Assembly (NCBI GenBank): GCA_029964075.1
Contig: CM057142.1
Coordinates: 33,172,392 to 33,236,391 of the forward strand
DNA length: 64,000 bases
Direction: 5' to 3'
DNA from: Patiria pectinifera
Taxonomy: Eukaryota; Echinodermata; Asteroidea; Valvatida; Asterinidae
Shown here: positions 10,713 to 21,107 of the stretch, in pieces
Numbering within the stretch: position 1 is the first letter of the stretch
Layout of the letters: each line of letters opens with the position of its first letter
Made by a program: the position numbers and the translations under genes
The notes under the pieces: generated by a model
What the model was told of the DNA's origin: nothing
The model's input: only the letters and a program-made list of their open reading frames with translations
Databases searched by the model: none

Positions 10713-10911
10713 ACTGATCCAGTACAGTTAGCACCGCCCCGTGGTATTCTGACCAATCACAGCCGTGATTTATGTCGGACATGCGTGCACAAAAGTGCGA
10801 CATGCGTGCACGCGCGTATGATGTGCGCGTCAGGAAAAAGCAGTGTGGCATTGGAGAAGAGCACGTGTTAATTTGCCCACGCGCGCAGTGGGAGGGGCTT
10901 ACTGGATCGGT
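10713..10911. mobile_element. MITE family A, copy 2 (199 bp)
   Basis: The ends ACTGATCCAGTA and TACTGGATCGGT match copy 1 except for one base. The interior again has TGACCAATCACAGCCGTGAT, CGGACATGCGTGCAC and GCGCGTATGATG. It lies 100 bp from copy 1 in the same orientation, so the pair may have arisen by local duplication. Confidence 0.75.
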
Positions 10912-10929
10912 CTATGGTTCCAATGCTAC

Positions 10930-11537
10930 TTGGCTAGCGGGGAGTAGTATAAAATGAACCGATGGCACTAACGAACCGTAAAAAAGATTGATGTGCATAA
11001 TTTGAAAAACTAGTGCAGCTAGCTGTATATGTATACATTTTTTTCTCGAACGTGTATTTATAAAGAGTCAAAAGGATTGGAAATCTACGCGATAGCGCAT
11101 TATAAATCGTAGATCGTTTCGATACTTCAAGTCAACTTCAAGTATTGCGTCAGCATAATATTAAGAAAGGCCTGTCCAGCGAACCCGCTTCCTTAGCGGT
11201 ACCCTTGCACTGTGCATCGATCACCAAAGCTAGCTGTGGGCGCCCATGCGGTTTGAGGTACATTGTGAATGCTGCGACGTCGCTGCGCGCGCCATAAGAT
11301 ACAAATTTGGAAACAAAATGTTGTGGCCCCTCTAGGCTTCCGTACCACCGTGATTTTGATAACCAAACTATTCGCCCCTAGCAAACTCGCCCCTTTGATT
11401 TTCTTGGCTATGTGGGGCAAATTTCTTGATGGAGCGAGTTGACTACCACCAACTAGTAATAACGACTAAGGTCATTGGTCAATATGAGACAAATGTCCAA
11501 TATTAGCCAATCACACAAGGCTTTAAATGATAACGAA
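10930..11537. other. Upstream region of IFT43, no gene recognised
   Basis: The more GC-rich piece at about 11170-11420 contains a short minus-strand open frame with no recognisable protein. A CCAAT box (TTAGCCAATCACAC) lies near 11503. The promoter of IFT43 is expected to overlap the right part of this stretch. Confidence 0.4.
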
Positions 11538-11550
11538 GTTACCTCGCAAC
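11538..11550 (+). promoter_or_regulatory. Possible RFX X-box
   Basis: GTTACCTCGCAAC matches the RFX half-sites GTTRCC and GGCAAC with one mismatch and a 1-bp spacer. It lies about 260 bp upstream of the IFT43 start codon. Many ciliary genes in animals are controlled by RFX factors through such X-boxes. That fits IFT43, but a single imperfect match can occur by chance. Confidence 0.4.
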
Positions 11551-11810
11551 GTTATAACATTTTTGCGTTCGCCTCGATCATCGTACATGTCATGTCGTAG
11601 ATGTCGTCTGCATTCAGTTTACGCTTGCTTTTTAACTCAAGATTTGTTTTTCTAGTTCTTGACAAATAATGTGACGAATTCTAGGCAAAATTGTTGCTTA
11701 TGTTCTTATGTGTGATGAATAGCACATTTACTGGGGGTCATAAAAATTTAGAAAGTTGAACTTGAAAAGTCTGAAAAATCTTAGCAAACACTGAACAGGT
11801 GAATTTCGGC

Positions 11811-11849
11811 ATGGAAGAAGACGATTTGGAATTCACGGCCAAAAAGAGG
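11811..11849 (+). CDS. IFT43: IFT43 exon 1 coding part (aa 1-13)
   Basis: This exon encodes [13 protein letters not shown] and ends at AGG|GTAACG in phase 0. The acidic start followed by lysines is followed by the conserved basic segment in exon 2. An in-frame TGA at 11772-11774 limits any upstream extension. Confidence 0.88.
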
Positions 11850-14800
11850 GTAACGTTGATCAGACCTAACTTAGGTCTAAGTAATTTTCTCACTTTCCAG
11901 TAACGCAGTGACTGGCATATTTTTTACGGGAAAGATTTCCATATACGAAGTTCACTCAACACTCTGTGTACAAACCCTATGAGAGTGGACTGAAAAATTC
12001 TAAGTGTTTTCTAAGAAAATGCTTGTATTTTCTCACTGCTCAAATTGACTTTGATGACATGAAATTGCTTACTCCTAGAACTATGAGGCTCCGCGTGAGC
12101 GGAGCCTCATAGATCAAGAAGCCCGCAAAATTGCCTGCAGCACAAAACACTAATAAAGTACAAAAACGTCCATCAAAATGCAGCCATTTCACACAGAACC
12201 GCTGCACAGTTTGCCCCTATACTCCGTACTTTATCTCTTGACATACTCACGTATCTTGTGCGGAACTAACATAGGTGGATTTTGTCGGTTTTTAGGCCAA
12301 AATGATGGAAAATATGCCCTTTCCGCACTGAGCCAACCTGACACTTGAAACGTGCACGCATATGATCGAGCGATGATTTTCGGTTCGCTCGGAGCGCGCC
12401 GGGGGCCGGGGTACGGTACAAGCGAAATGATGGTATGCGCATGCGTACAAGTGCGTGTACCGTACCCCCCGCGGCGCGCTCCGAGCGAACCGAAAATCAC
12501 CGCTCGATCATAATGCGTGCACGTTTCAAGTGCAAGTGTCAGGTTGGCTCAATGCGGAAAGGGCATATTTTCCATCATTTTGGCCTAAAAACCGACAGAA
12601 TCCACCTATGTTAGTTACGCACAAGATACGTGAGTATGTCAAGAGATAAAGTACGGAGTATAGGGGCAAACTGTGCAGCGGTTCTGTGTGAAATGGCTGC
12701 ATTTTGATGGACGTTTTTGTACTTTATTAGTGTTTTGTGCTGCAGGCAATTTTGCGGGCTTCTTGATCTATGAGGCTCCGCTCACGCGGAGCCTCATAGT
12801 TCTAGGAGTAGAAATTGCTATCTGGGGGCTTGTTAGTCAATACAGAGGAAAATTAGTGAACTTCGCATATGGTAATCTTGCCTTTTTACGGAAGCTGTAG
12901 TCCGAGTAACTTGGACCCAACTTATTGCCTTTTTAACATTCGGACATGGTCTGGCGATAGGGGCCCACTATCGCCATGGCCCATGCAGACCATGTCCGAA
13001 TTTAAAGAAAGGCGATAAGTTGGGTTCAAGTAATAAGGCAGTGGATCCTGCTTTCTTTTTGTATTAGGCAGTCCTATAGTCCTACCAATGCCTACGAAGT
13101 TAGCCGCTAATTACCGCAGTAAATATAGCATATCTTTGGCAGTTTTCGTGTTTTTTTTTTAGTTTTTAGTAGGCTTGGGCAGTCTATAACACAGTGGGTT
13201 ATCTTAGTCTGGTTCACCACCAACGTTGTTGTTGAGATGGGAATCAGACCATTTTATATTTCCAGATTTGTATCATCCAGAGCCACGAATCAGAAAAAAG
13301 AATATGTAGCTTGCCTAAGGCCAAAAAAAAAATTCGCCGGTCTTTTTTTTCCTTTAGCTTGGATTCACAGACAAGGTAAGACTTTTTTTTTTGGTGTCCT
13401 CATGCCTCATGGTGTCTCCATAATAATTTGCCTTTGCTGCTGTCTTTCGATCATTTGCCTTGAATTTTCTTTTTCCATTCCTTGGTGCTCTTTGGTAAAA
13501 AAAGGAAGGAGGACGCTGATAGAAGAGCGAGCTTATTTGGGGAAAAAAAGACATTTGAAAAAAATGAAAATCAAGTAACGCGCTCGCGCGAGCTGACCAG
13601 AGACCTTGTAGAACCTAATACTGGTATTCTATAATTAAATGTTGGAGTCACCATAGTCCCAGTAACTTGAATGTGGCCAATTTACAGAGGTAGTCCAGTA
13701 AATCGGCCACATTTATGGAGCTAGATTCACCATTAAGCCGGAACAGCACTGAGCATGCGTAGTGACCATTTTTGGGTACTGAGAATGTTTTACTGTGACA
13801 AATGATAGCCTGGACCCTGGTTCCACGCCAACATTATCACTGTGAGTTCTCATCCACTAGATGGGAATCAGACCGTTTACAATTTTGGACGTTATTTCCC
13901 TATAAAAAAATCCTCCTGAGGTGATGGCACGAAATCCGAAATTGCGTTATGCCCTTAAGTCTGATGCCCATCTCCTGAATATGAAGTCACAACTATGATG
14001 TAAGTGTGGCATCAGACCTAGACGGCAACAAAGCTCCCACTTACCCCTCTAATATCTTTTTAAATTTAATTTTGTAGGATGCCAAGAAGGGACGGAGAGC
14101 GAGACAAGAGAGGCAGGAAGCGGCCGCAGTCAGCACCCAGCCCAATGGAGACATCGGTGGGGATGAATCGGCAGAGGGTTTAGTGCCTCTATCGGAAAGA
14201 AATGGAAGTGTGAGTCAAAAACCAATCATTGAATTAAAGTTGCATTCCCATCTGCAACCCTCTGAAAAAAAAAATCCGCTTTGCTGGCAGACTGGCTGCC
14301 AGTCCGTACATTATCGATACTGATTGTAGGGCGGGAACCAGCCTAACTCTCGACAATTGAATTATTGTCTGGCAGCCAATAATTTGAAATGTGTAAAGTA
14401 ATAATTCAATAACTTAACATGGGCAGATTTTTTTGGTGGATGTGTCATTCAAAAATAATCAATTTTTGTATTGCGTTTTATGAAAAAGAGACACTAAGGG
14501 TGAGTGATGGTGACCTCCGCAGAGCATAAAATTATCAGTTTCATTTGACAAGATAAACTGCTATTAATTTTATGGATAAAAGCATTTATTCTGAATTTTT
14601 CTGGAGGACGTTTTGAGGAGTGATTGACTTCGTTGTTATTTTGGGTTGCTTGATATCAAAATTAGTAGCTGCCCAGGTCAAATAATAATAATAATCTTAG
14701 TGCTTATATAGCGCTTTCCATCGTAATCTCAAAGTGCTTTACAATTAAAGTTAAACAGGCCGTGAGACCATGTGGTAGCCAATATCAGCACTCAATCGGT

Positions 14801-17800
14801 CTTCGACCCCCATGGGTGCCCATTTATACTCCTGGGTGGAGAGAGGCAATTGTAGTTAATTACCTGAGGGGCCTCGTAGCCGAGCGGTTTAGGTGTGGAG
14901 CTACGGAGTAGAAGGTTGGTGGTTCGAATCCCATTTGGACCAATAACTTGAAAACTCACTCTGACGACCCAACAGTAAAATGGGTACCTGATTCTTTCAG
15001 GGAAGGTAAGAGAGGAGAGGACTGGGCCCCACCACCACTCATATGCCACGCCCAAGACACAGTGGACCTCTAACATCCCACTGCCCCTACGGCCAGTAAT
15101 GGCTATGGGACCTTTACCTTACCTACCCAAGGGCATAAACACCATGTTCCTGGCAGGTTTCGAACCCACGCACCATCGTGGGTGAGTCAAACACCGTTAC
15201 CACTGGACCATGGCATTCTGGGTTGGTTGTTCAGTTTGTCGCAGAAGTCCTATAGTTCTTGAGTCTGTCATTCAGTTTTTCTGTATTTGTATTTTCTCTG
15301 CAGCCTCGCGGTCCACCAAGCAGACCCAAAAGGCGGCAAGGTGGCTGGGCTGACGATGTCCCAAAGGCCAGCAACAAACCGTAAGTATTGAATCCAAGCG
15401 TTCCAACATCCACTGATAATATCTTTGCATCGTGCCAAGAAAATCAAATATGATGTAAAGGAATTAACAGAATTGATTGAAGGTGTGCATCATTGTTTTA
15501 AACTATTTACAGTGAAATCTTGATAAGTCCAACTCTGATAACTCAAAACAACTGTTAAGTCAAAAAAAGAATCCATTACCTTCAGTAGCAAAACAATGAT
15601 ATATAACCCTGCTTGACTCAAAACTCTACTTAAGTCAAATTTTGAATCTGTTCCCTTGAAGTTTGAATTATCAAGATTTCACTGTAAAGCTATAAAGATG
15701 AGCTCCTTTTTTCTTTTTCTTTTTGAAGGTAACAGAACTTTGAATTTTTTCTCAAACTCAAAAATGATTTAGATATGAGATTTTTTGAAATTGTATCATT
15801 TAATCCCACCCCGAAAAGTTCAAAATGTTATTGATATTAGTTTTTACATGGCAATCATTGGAGAATAGTCCTGTTATTTTAGTAAAAAGGTTTTCTATGA
15901 GATAAGGTTTTATGTTTAAATGGAATTGAAGTCAATGCTATGGAGTCTGGCATATGCTGCACGTAGACTGAATCTGAACTGTGGTTCGTGCTATTGAAAA
16001 AGTAGATGTATTGAACAGTACAGTCTCTTTAAGACTACCCGCAAGAATTCAAACACATAAATGTACATTGAAAGAAATAAGGCCAAAAAAAAAAGTCTCC
16101 TGTTTCTGGTATGGAGCTTGCCCCAAAAGTGGTGCGGCGACGCGGCTTTTTATTTTTTTTATTTTACTTTTTTTTTTTTTTTGGCTTCAAATGTCGGCTG
16201 ATGACTGCAAATGGTGCCCGACTAAACTTAGTGCAAATATATGGGAGTCCAGAGAGGCCACATAAATCTTATTCTCGATCATAACCCCTTCTAAAAACAC
16301 GTTAAAATTGTGCAGCAGCAGAATTCCAGTCAAACCAGTGAGTTTGGCGGTTTTGAAACATCATCTTGTATTGAAAAAAAACCTTTTTCATTTTGCCTAC
16401 GCGCATGGCTACGGCAACGCGCGCGCATACCAGAAACCGGAGACTTTTTTGGGGGGCCTAATGTACATGTATGTGATTCCATCAGTTAATATTAAAAAAA
16501 ACAAACCCTCAAGCTAAACAACATGTCAACAAGTTCAGAAATTCAAGAGGTAAAATATCCAGGAGATGTTGTACACTTTTGTTTAAAGACTTTTTGGTTA
16601 CTTTGCATTTGGTTTTTCTGTGTGCCCCATAGTTTGGTTGTGTTTTCCCTTCCCCACTGTTATATAGGTTTGCTGTGTGCATTGCATGTTCAAATCCCAT
16701 TTATTCTAGTTCATTTTCCCCGAATGGTTTGTTTGCTAAATGCTATTATTTGACTGTTGTATGATTGTAATATAGAATAGTCGAAGATAACGTAGTCAAA
16801 AACTGAATCAGTTGTGTGCCTAATTGCATCCCAAGATCAAGAATATTTCAGAAGTGTCATTATTCCCTCTACACCTGTACTTGTAATAGTGTAGTCCATT
16901 AAGCCCCGCCTCTTGATGTTGACCAATCACAGCCGTGATGTAATGTATTATGTCTGACCAAAGGCGAACATGTGTGCACTTGCGTATGCTGTGTACAAGT
17001 GGAACATGTAGTATGGCTTTGGAGAGGCGCACATGTTGTTACGTACATGTGAAGTGGACATGGCATAATGGGTTGGCCTAAAACAGTAGCTTTCTAGGGT
17101 ATTGAACCAGCAGCTGATTTCACAAAAGTTTGCACAATACACTGACGCCGCATTTGATTGTGCAAGCTGCGCAACAGTTCACGTTGTGCAACTTTGCACA
17201 ATGCGTATTTCAAAGTCCGCGACTTATGCAACAAACTAAGCCATAACTTACAGTATCATTTTTTTGGAGTAGGTTGTGGCGTAGCGACCGAAAATTGACC
17301 ATTTTATTGACTAATCATCACTCTTGTGCAGCCTGTCATTGTCCAACAAAGATTGATACAAAGAAACTCGCAGCTTTGTTTTGAAGTTGCTAATTTACCC
17401 ATGACAACACCTTTAGAGTTGTCGCTCATTTCCGAAGAAAGTTGGAAAGATTTTGTTTTTAAAATCGTGGGCGATGGTGGTTCAAAGGCTATCGTGTGAT
17501 CGATAAGATATCATACAAACAGACATTGCAAGAGCTGTCATCATCCTCATCCAAGATGTTTGAATTAGATTAGAGGATTGTGCAGCTATGCCATGTTTTG
17601 TGAAATCGATCGTAAGTTGCGCCGCAGCTGTGTAACCAATTATTGCGTAAATCCTATTCATGGCACAAGCTATGCACTGTTTCTTGAAATCGGCTGCAGG
17701 TCTGGCTAGCCTGTGTCATTTGATTCATACTCACATGTAAGTCATCATTCTGGAACTGGGTTGGGGAGGGGCATGTATAGGACTCATTTGAGTTTCCACC

Positions 17801-20800
17801 CCCCAAAAAACTGACAGAAACCACTCCCAAGTCCATCTATCCATCCCATTGCATGTGTAGTCCTCCTGTCATTAATTCCTGACTTGTTTTTACGCTGATC
17901 CTGACGACCCCTTTTGTGAAGGTCGGAGAGAGCTGATGAACTGCAGTCCTTCGCTGAGTAAGTGTGAAGCTCGAAGATGTGGTTCAGGATCGAATAGTAA
18001 TTCACACTTTCTGTGAATGTACAAAGTTTAAAATTTGACTACTGATGAAACAGTGGATGAAATCAAAGATGAACAAAAGTAACATCGCCAAAGGTTTATT
18101 CCTGGTAACACCAAGCTCGAGTCCTGAACTATATCTATACCAGCTTTCCTTTCCATGTGTGGCTGCATATTACTTTGCAATTAACGTTTGATTGCATCCT
18201 GTTGTCGATATTTACTGAATATGTGAGGGACTCTATATCTCTGTACTTCACTCAGATTACTCAGCATACTTCAAGACCTGCTCAATCCAAATCTAGATAA
18301 ATATCTTCATCGTTTGTAAAACAGCTTGAAAAAAGCATCGCCTTAGGCAGTGAACTTGCATGCAATTGCAAAAAGATTATGGTGTCTTAGCACTTCACTA
18401 ATGACCCATAGCACAGGCCCTCCAAAACTAAACGTTATTGTGTCAGTCAATACAATCACTAATGTATCACTGTACATTGTACCTTAATAATTTACATAAA
18501 CTTGTAAAATTTCACAGAACATTAAAAAAAGAAGAAAACGGACAACTTTCCTTTAGGCAGTGTGTGGTTTCTGCGATATTAAACCTTTGTGGCTTTCTGT
18601 ATGTGCACAGCTTTTCCATCTTTGAGTGTACATTTCTGGTGCCCAATTTATAGTTATTTATTTCTTTTTATTGTTATTATTTTTTTTGTTTTTTCCTTGA
18701 GCTGTTGCTTTTGGGCCAAATTGTGTTGCTGTGGTTTTAGCATATTGTTTTAACATATGGCATGTTTTCATGTTTTCAAAGATAGCAATGCAATTACCTA
18801 CATGTGTTATTTTTTTATGTGTTTGGGGGAAAAAGACCTGGATCCCTTGGTCTTAAAGGCTCGTTTCTACTTTGAAACTGTAAACTTTACCATACTTCTC
18901 TTGTTGTTGAGGCAACAACAAAATGGGATTCCTGGGCATAATCAGAATTGGTAAAGTCATCTGTTTTCCTCAGGTTGTGTTTTGTTTTCTTACCTCGTTT
19001 GATTGCCAAATCTTTTACTTGTTTTCCTTTTCAAGTATCTTTAATGCCACCATGCATCAAATTGAAAGGTGGAAGGCCATTACTTCAAATTGGGTTTTGC
19101 CCTTCACCGACGTATAAACACTGTATACACAGTGTGTTACCTCACGTGTGAAAGTTGGAAAAAATCACTCACGTGGGACTCAACCCACGACCTCCTGCTT
19201 TCTAGTGCATCTATGTCTTACCACTCGACCACCGAGCTAACGGAATCGGTTGGCTGGGTCGAATCTGATGTACATAGACCATTACTTAAACACCATCGGG
19301 AGTTTGACTGATTGTTTATGTCTCCAAGTGGTTATACGTGTACATGTAATTTATATAAGAGTACTAATGCACCAACTTTTACACAGTTTACACAGAATGA
19401 TACACATGTGTTTGGATTCACTTAACCCTGAAATAACAGTACGGCAACACAGGTGTGCGTGGGAATTTGCAATAGCTTAATATATCGTTCCTTTGTGTTT
19501 TGTTTTGATAGTGAGCGAGCACGACCTGAGAGCCCCAAAGGAAGAGATGATTCAGATGATGGTAGGATAAACAAAAGATTGATTTCACGATTTGTTCAAG
19601 CATTTTTTGCACATCTTTTCCAAAAACCTGAAAATAAATCATTTAAATGAAGAAAAGTTTAAAATGAAAAAAGTGGTTTGTGATGACGTTTATTTTCTTT
19701 TTTGAGTGAAATTCATTGTTCATTCCCCTGCTACCTATGACCTGTGATTCTGACCTTTGATCGATTGCATTACAACTCTGAAAGTTATGTTCCTTTCTGA
19801 AAAAAGCAACAAGAGTAAAGGCCGGTTCATATTGGGTGCAAAAGCGAACGCAAATGCGAATTTATGACGTCATAAGTTTTCGCTCTGCGAATTCATAAAA
19901 GTTGAACCCATTTCAACTCTAAAGCTAATTAATTGAATGTTTTATGGCCCATCTAGTGTAGTTTCAAATGCTGATTGTCTTTGCAGACATCCCTGTCATA
20001 CCGGACCTGGATGATGTGCAAGAGGAAGACATGGCCACCCAGATTGCTGCACCTCCTAGTGTTCAAGTCAACCGAGTCGCTACTTACAGGGAGTTGGACA
20101 ATGACCTACTCAAACACTCACAGCTACTCACTCTGGTAGGAAGGATTTTTAGTTGGGTGATGGTGCTGTGCCTATCACCAATTGGTTTTGAGTTGTTTTG
20201 TTGTTGTTGGTTTTTTCCTTTTCCAGACGGTACTTCTCCACAGCTTTCCTTTCAAATGGTACAATGCATGAACTTCAAACTTGGTATTAACATCGACCCT
20301 GTGCATATGATGATATCATCATGTATCAAGTTACAAGGAATTTTAGTTTTAAAAAGTGACCGTTTTGTTTCAATCATAACTTATGTACAAAATGAATGAT
20401 AATGTTTATATTTTGTGATCAAATAGACCATGCTGTGATGAACATTTCTTGTCATGTACCCGGTACGTGAAGGTCAAAGTTTGGTGAATTGAAATACCGA
20501 AAGAAGTGTCTATATTAAGATATAGGACTTTCTTCCAAACAGTTCAGGAAATGACGATGAAACCTTTTACAAACATGAACCCTTGTCCGGAGATAAGGAA
20601 AATTTGTTGACATCATCACATGTAAAATCACAAGCAATTTAAGGTCAAAAGTTGACATGATTCTTTGAACTATAATTCTTGAACTGAATTGAGTTACAGT
20701 GTTCGTTTTTGTGAGGTACTAGCTATTGCTTTGGGCAACATTCTTTACTTGTGAGCATCAAACTGGCCTTTACTTCCAGGGTTACCAGAAGTGCAATGAT

Positions 20801-21097
20801 AAATAAATAAATATAACTTAAAAACAGAAGCATTTTGCTACAACAATACAAGTCCGGCAAATGTTTAGTCAGGGATATAAAAAGCCATTTGAATAAAATA
20901 GAGTTTCTTCTCTTTACACTTCCTCTCGTCAGGATAATGACATCGACTTGAAGCTGTTGACCAAAGTCTTGTCAGCAGAGCAAGATGTGATGGAGGAGGA
21001 CAAACCCTGGGACTGGGATCTCGTCTTCACAGAGGTGGCCTCAGAACTCCAGACGGAGTGGGACAAAGAGAACGCAGAGTTGGAGGAGAAGGGATAA
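11811..21097 (+). CDS. IFT43: IFT43, intraflagellar transport protein 43 (6 exons, 203 aa)
   Basis: IFT43 is a small subunit of the IFT-A complex, which powers retrograde transport along the ciliary axoneme and admits membrane proteins to the cilium. In other animals it binds IFT121/WDR35. The six exons join in frame to 612 bases including the stop. Landmarks of the family are visible: a basic segment AKKGRRARQ near residues 15-23, the motif RRQGGWADD near 67-75, the block [14 protein letters not shown] at 101-114, and [11 protein letters not shown] near 152-162. The length (203 aa) is close to vertebrate IFT43. The start ATG has G at -3 and +4, and an in-frame TGA lies 39 bases upstream. The gene is tail to tail with FBXO11. 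All introns have GT-AG ends. Confidence 0.95.
12070..12810. mobile_element. 741-bp foldback element with 9-bp target duplication (MULE-like MITE)
   Basis: Two arms of about 350 bp are near-perfect inverted copies separated by about 35 bp. The termini are TACTCCTAGA and TCTAGGAGTA. The element is flanked on both sides by GAAATTGCT (12061-12069 and 12811-12819), a 9-bp target site duplication. Long terminal inverted repeats with a 9-bp duplication are typical of Mutator-like elements. There is no transposase, so it is non-autonomous. Each arm carries its own small palindrome, with ATGAGGCTCCGCGTGAGCGG in the left arm. It lies in IFT43 intron 1. Confidence 0.85.
12909..13031. mobile_element. 123-bp hairpin element
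   Basis: The ends ACTTGGACCCAACTTATTGC and, on the other strand, ACTTGAACCCAACTTATCGC are near-identical inverted repeats. A second inverted pair, ATTCGGACATGGTCTG, lies inside. The whole forms a long hairpin in IFT43 intron 1, 100 bp from the foldback element. Confidence 0.7.
14078..14209 (+). CDS. IFT43: IFT43 exon 2 (aa 14-57)
   Basis: The acceptor is TTTTGTAG and the donor is AGT|GTGAGT. The 132 bases make 44 codons in phase 0 at both ends. It holds the conserved basic stretch [15 protein letters not shown], followed by a variable polar linker. Confidence 0.93.
14684..15215 (-). mobile_element. tRNA-derived SINE (older), interrupted by a second SINE
   Basis: Read on the minus strand, an A-box TGGTCCAGTGGTAACGG (about 15210-15194) is followed by a B-box GGGTTCGAAACC (about 15167-15156). 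The body resumes beyond an inserted element at 14868-15124. It ends with AAGCGCTATATAAGCAC and an ATT repeat at 14684. The promoter boxes show an RNA polymerase III origin, and the 3' part with a GCGCTATATA motif is shared with a fragment at 52437-52530. Confidence 0.65.
14868..15124 (+). mobile_element. tRNA-derived SINE (younger), inserted in the older SINE
   Basis: The head reads GCCTCGTAGCCGAGCGG (14871-14887) and carries a B-box GGTTCGAATCC at 14921-14931. The body contains AAAATGGGTACCTGATTC, and the end is CCTTACCTTACCTA. Possible target copies TTACCT lie at both ends. It splits the minus-strand SINE, so it is the younger of the two. Confidence 0.7.
15304..15380 (+). CDS. IFT43: IFT43 exon 3 (aa 58-82, with 83 split)
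   Basis: The acceptor is CTCTGCAG and the donor is ACC|GTAAGT. The 77 bases encode 25 codons plus two bases. It carries [17 protein letters not shown], which matches the most conserved middle block of the IFT43 family (QGGWA). Confidence 0.95.
15510..15684. mobile_element. 175-bp pogo/Tc1-mariner-like MITE with TA duplication
   Basis: The ends are exact inverted repeats: CAGTGAAATCTTGATAA at 15510 and TTATCAAGATTTCACTG ending at 15684. Both are flanked by TA. A CAGT start with a TA target duplication is typical of pogo-type and Tc1/mariner elements. There is no coding capacity. It lies in IFT43 intron 3, 130 bp after exon 3. Confidence 0.82.
16081..16458. mobile_element. MITE family B, copy 1 (378 bp, Harbinger-like)
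   Basis: The left end GGCCAAAAAAAAAAGTCTCC and the right end GGAGACTTTTTTGGGGGGCC are inverted repeats that continue into CTGTTTCTGG and CCAGAAACC. TAA flanks both sides. A GG(C/G) start with a 3-bp TAA duplication fits PIF/Harbinger elements, which is inference. A second copy with closely similar sequence is at 57098-57450. Confidence 0.75.
16889..17065. mobile_element. MITE family A, diverged copy
   Basis: GTCCATTAAGCCCCGCC is followed by TTGACCAATCACAGCCGTGA and ATTATGTCTGACC, then ACTTGCGTATGCTGTG. These motifs occur in the same order as in the two copies at 10.4-10.9 kb. The inverted ends are decayed. Confidence 0.55.
17107..17698. mobile_element. Inverted-repeat element, about 590 bp
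   Basis: The left end reads CAGCAGCTGATTTCACAAAA. The right end, read on the other strand, starts CTGCAGCCGATTTCAAGAAA. The interior has several related GCAACTTGCACAATG-like words in both orientations. It lies in IFT43 intron 3. Confidence 0.5.
19143..19260 (-). mobile_element. tRNA-derived SINE fragment
   Basis: On the minus strand, TAGCTCGGTGGTCGAGTGG (about 19239-19221) resembles an A-box region, and GGGTTGAGTCCC (19186-19175) a B-box. The two boxes are about 35-50 bases apart, as in tRNA promoters. The sequence is too decayed to be a functional tRNA. Confidence 0.6.
19512..19561 (+). CDS. IFT43: IFT43 exon 4 (aa 84-99, with 83 and 100 split)
   Basis: The acceptor is TTTTGATAG and the donor is GATG|GTAGGA. 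The 50 bases complete a Pro codon from exon 3, encode [16 protein letters not shown], and give one base of the next Asp codon. It is a short polar linker that varies in length across the family. Confidence 0.88.
19987..20135 (+). CDS. IFT43: IFT43 exon 5 (aa 101-149, with 100 split)
   Basis: The acceptor is TCTTTGCAG and the donor is CTG|GTAGGA. It encodes [20 protein letters not shown], followed by [20 protein letters not shown]. This is the family's best conserved region, corresponding to PIIPDLEEVQEED-type sequence in vertebrates. Confidence 0.96.
20933..21097 (+). CDS. IFT43: IFT43 exon 6 with stop codon (aa 150-203)
   Basis: The acceptor is CTCTCGTCAG. It encodes [20 protein letters not shown], a [14 protein letters not shown] segment and an acidic tail that ends in a TAA stop. 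The DLKLLTKVL and WDWD features match the C-terminal block of IFT43. Confidence 0.96.
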   Translation, partial: DNDIDLKLLTKVLSAEQDVMEEDKPWDWDLVFTEVASELQTEWDKENAELEEKG

Positions 21098-21107
21098 TGG
21101 TCATATG

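Noticed and set aside
11193..11420. Minus-strand gene divergent from IFT43
   Set aside because: A 75-codon open frame with higher GC content was seen, but it has no recognisable domain or splice support.
13237..13578. 113-codon + strand open frame in IFT43 intron 1
   Set aside because: The composition follows T- and A-runs in the intron, with no domain and no splice link to IFT43 exons.
14871..14945. A functional tRNA gene
   Set aside because: A and B boxes are present, but the sequence does not fold into a full cloverleaf with paired acceptor stem by eye and continues into a SINE body. The same holds for 15149-15215, 19155-19240, 27300-27370 and 33795-33860.
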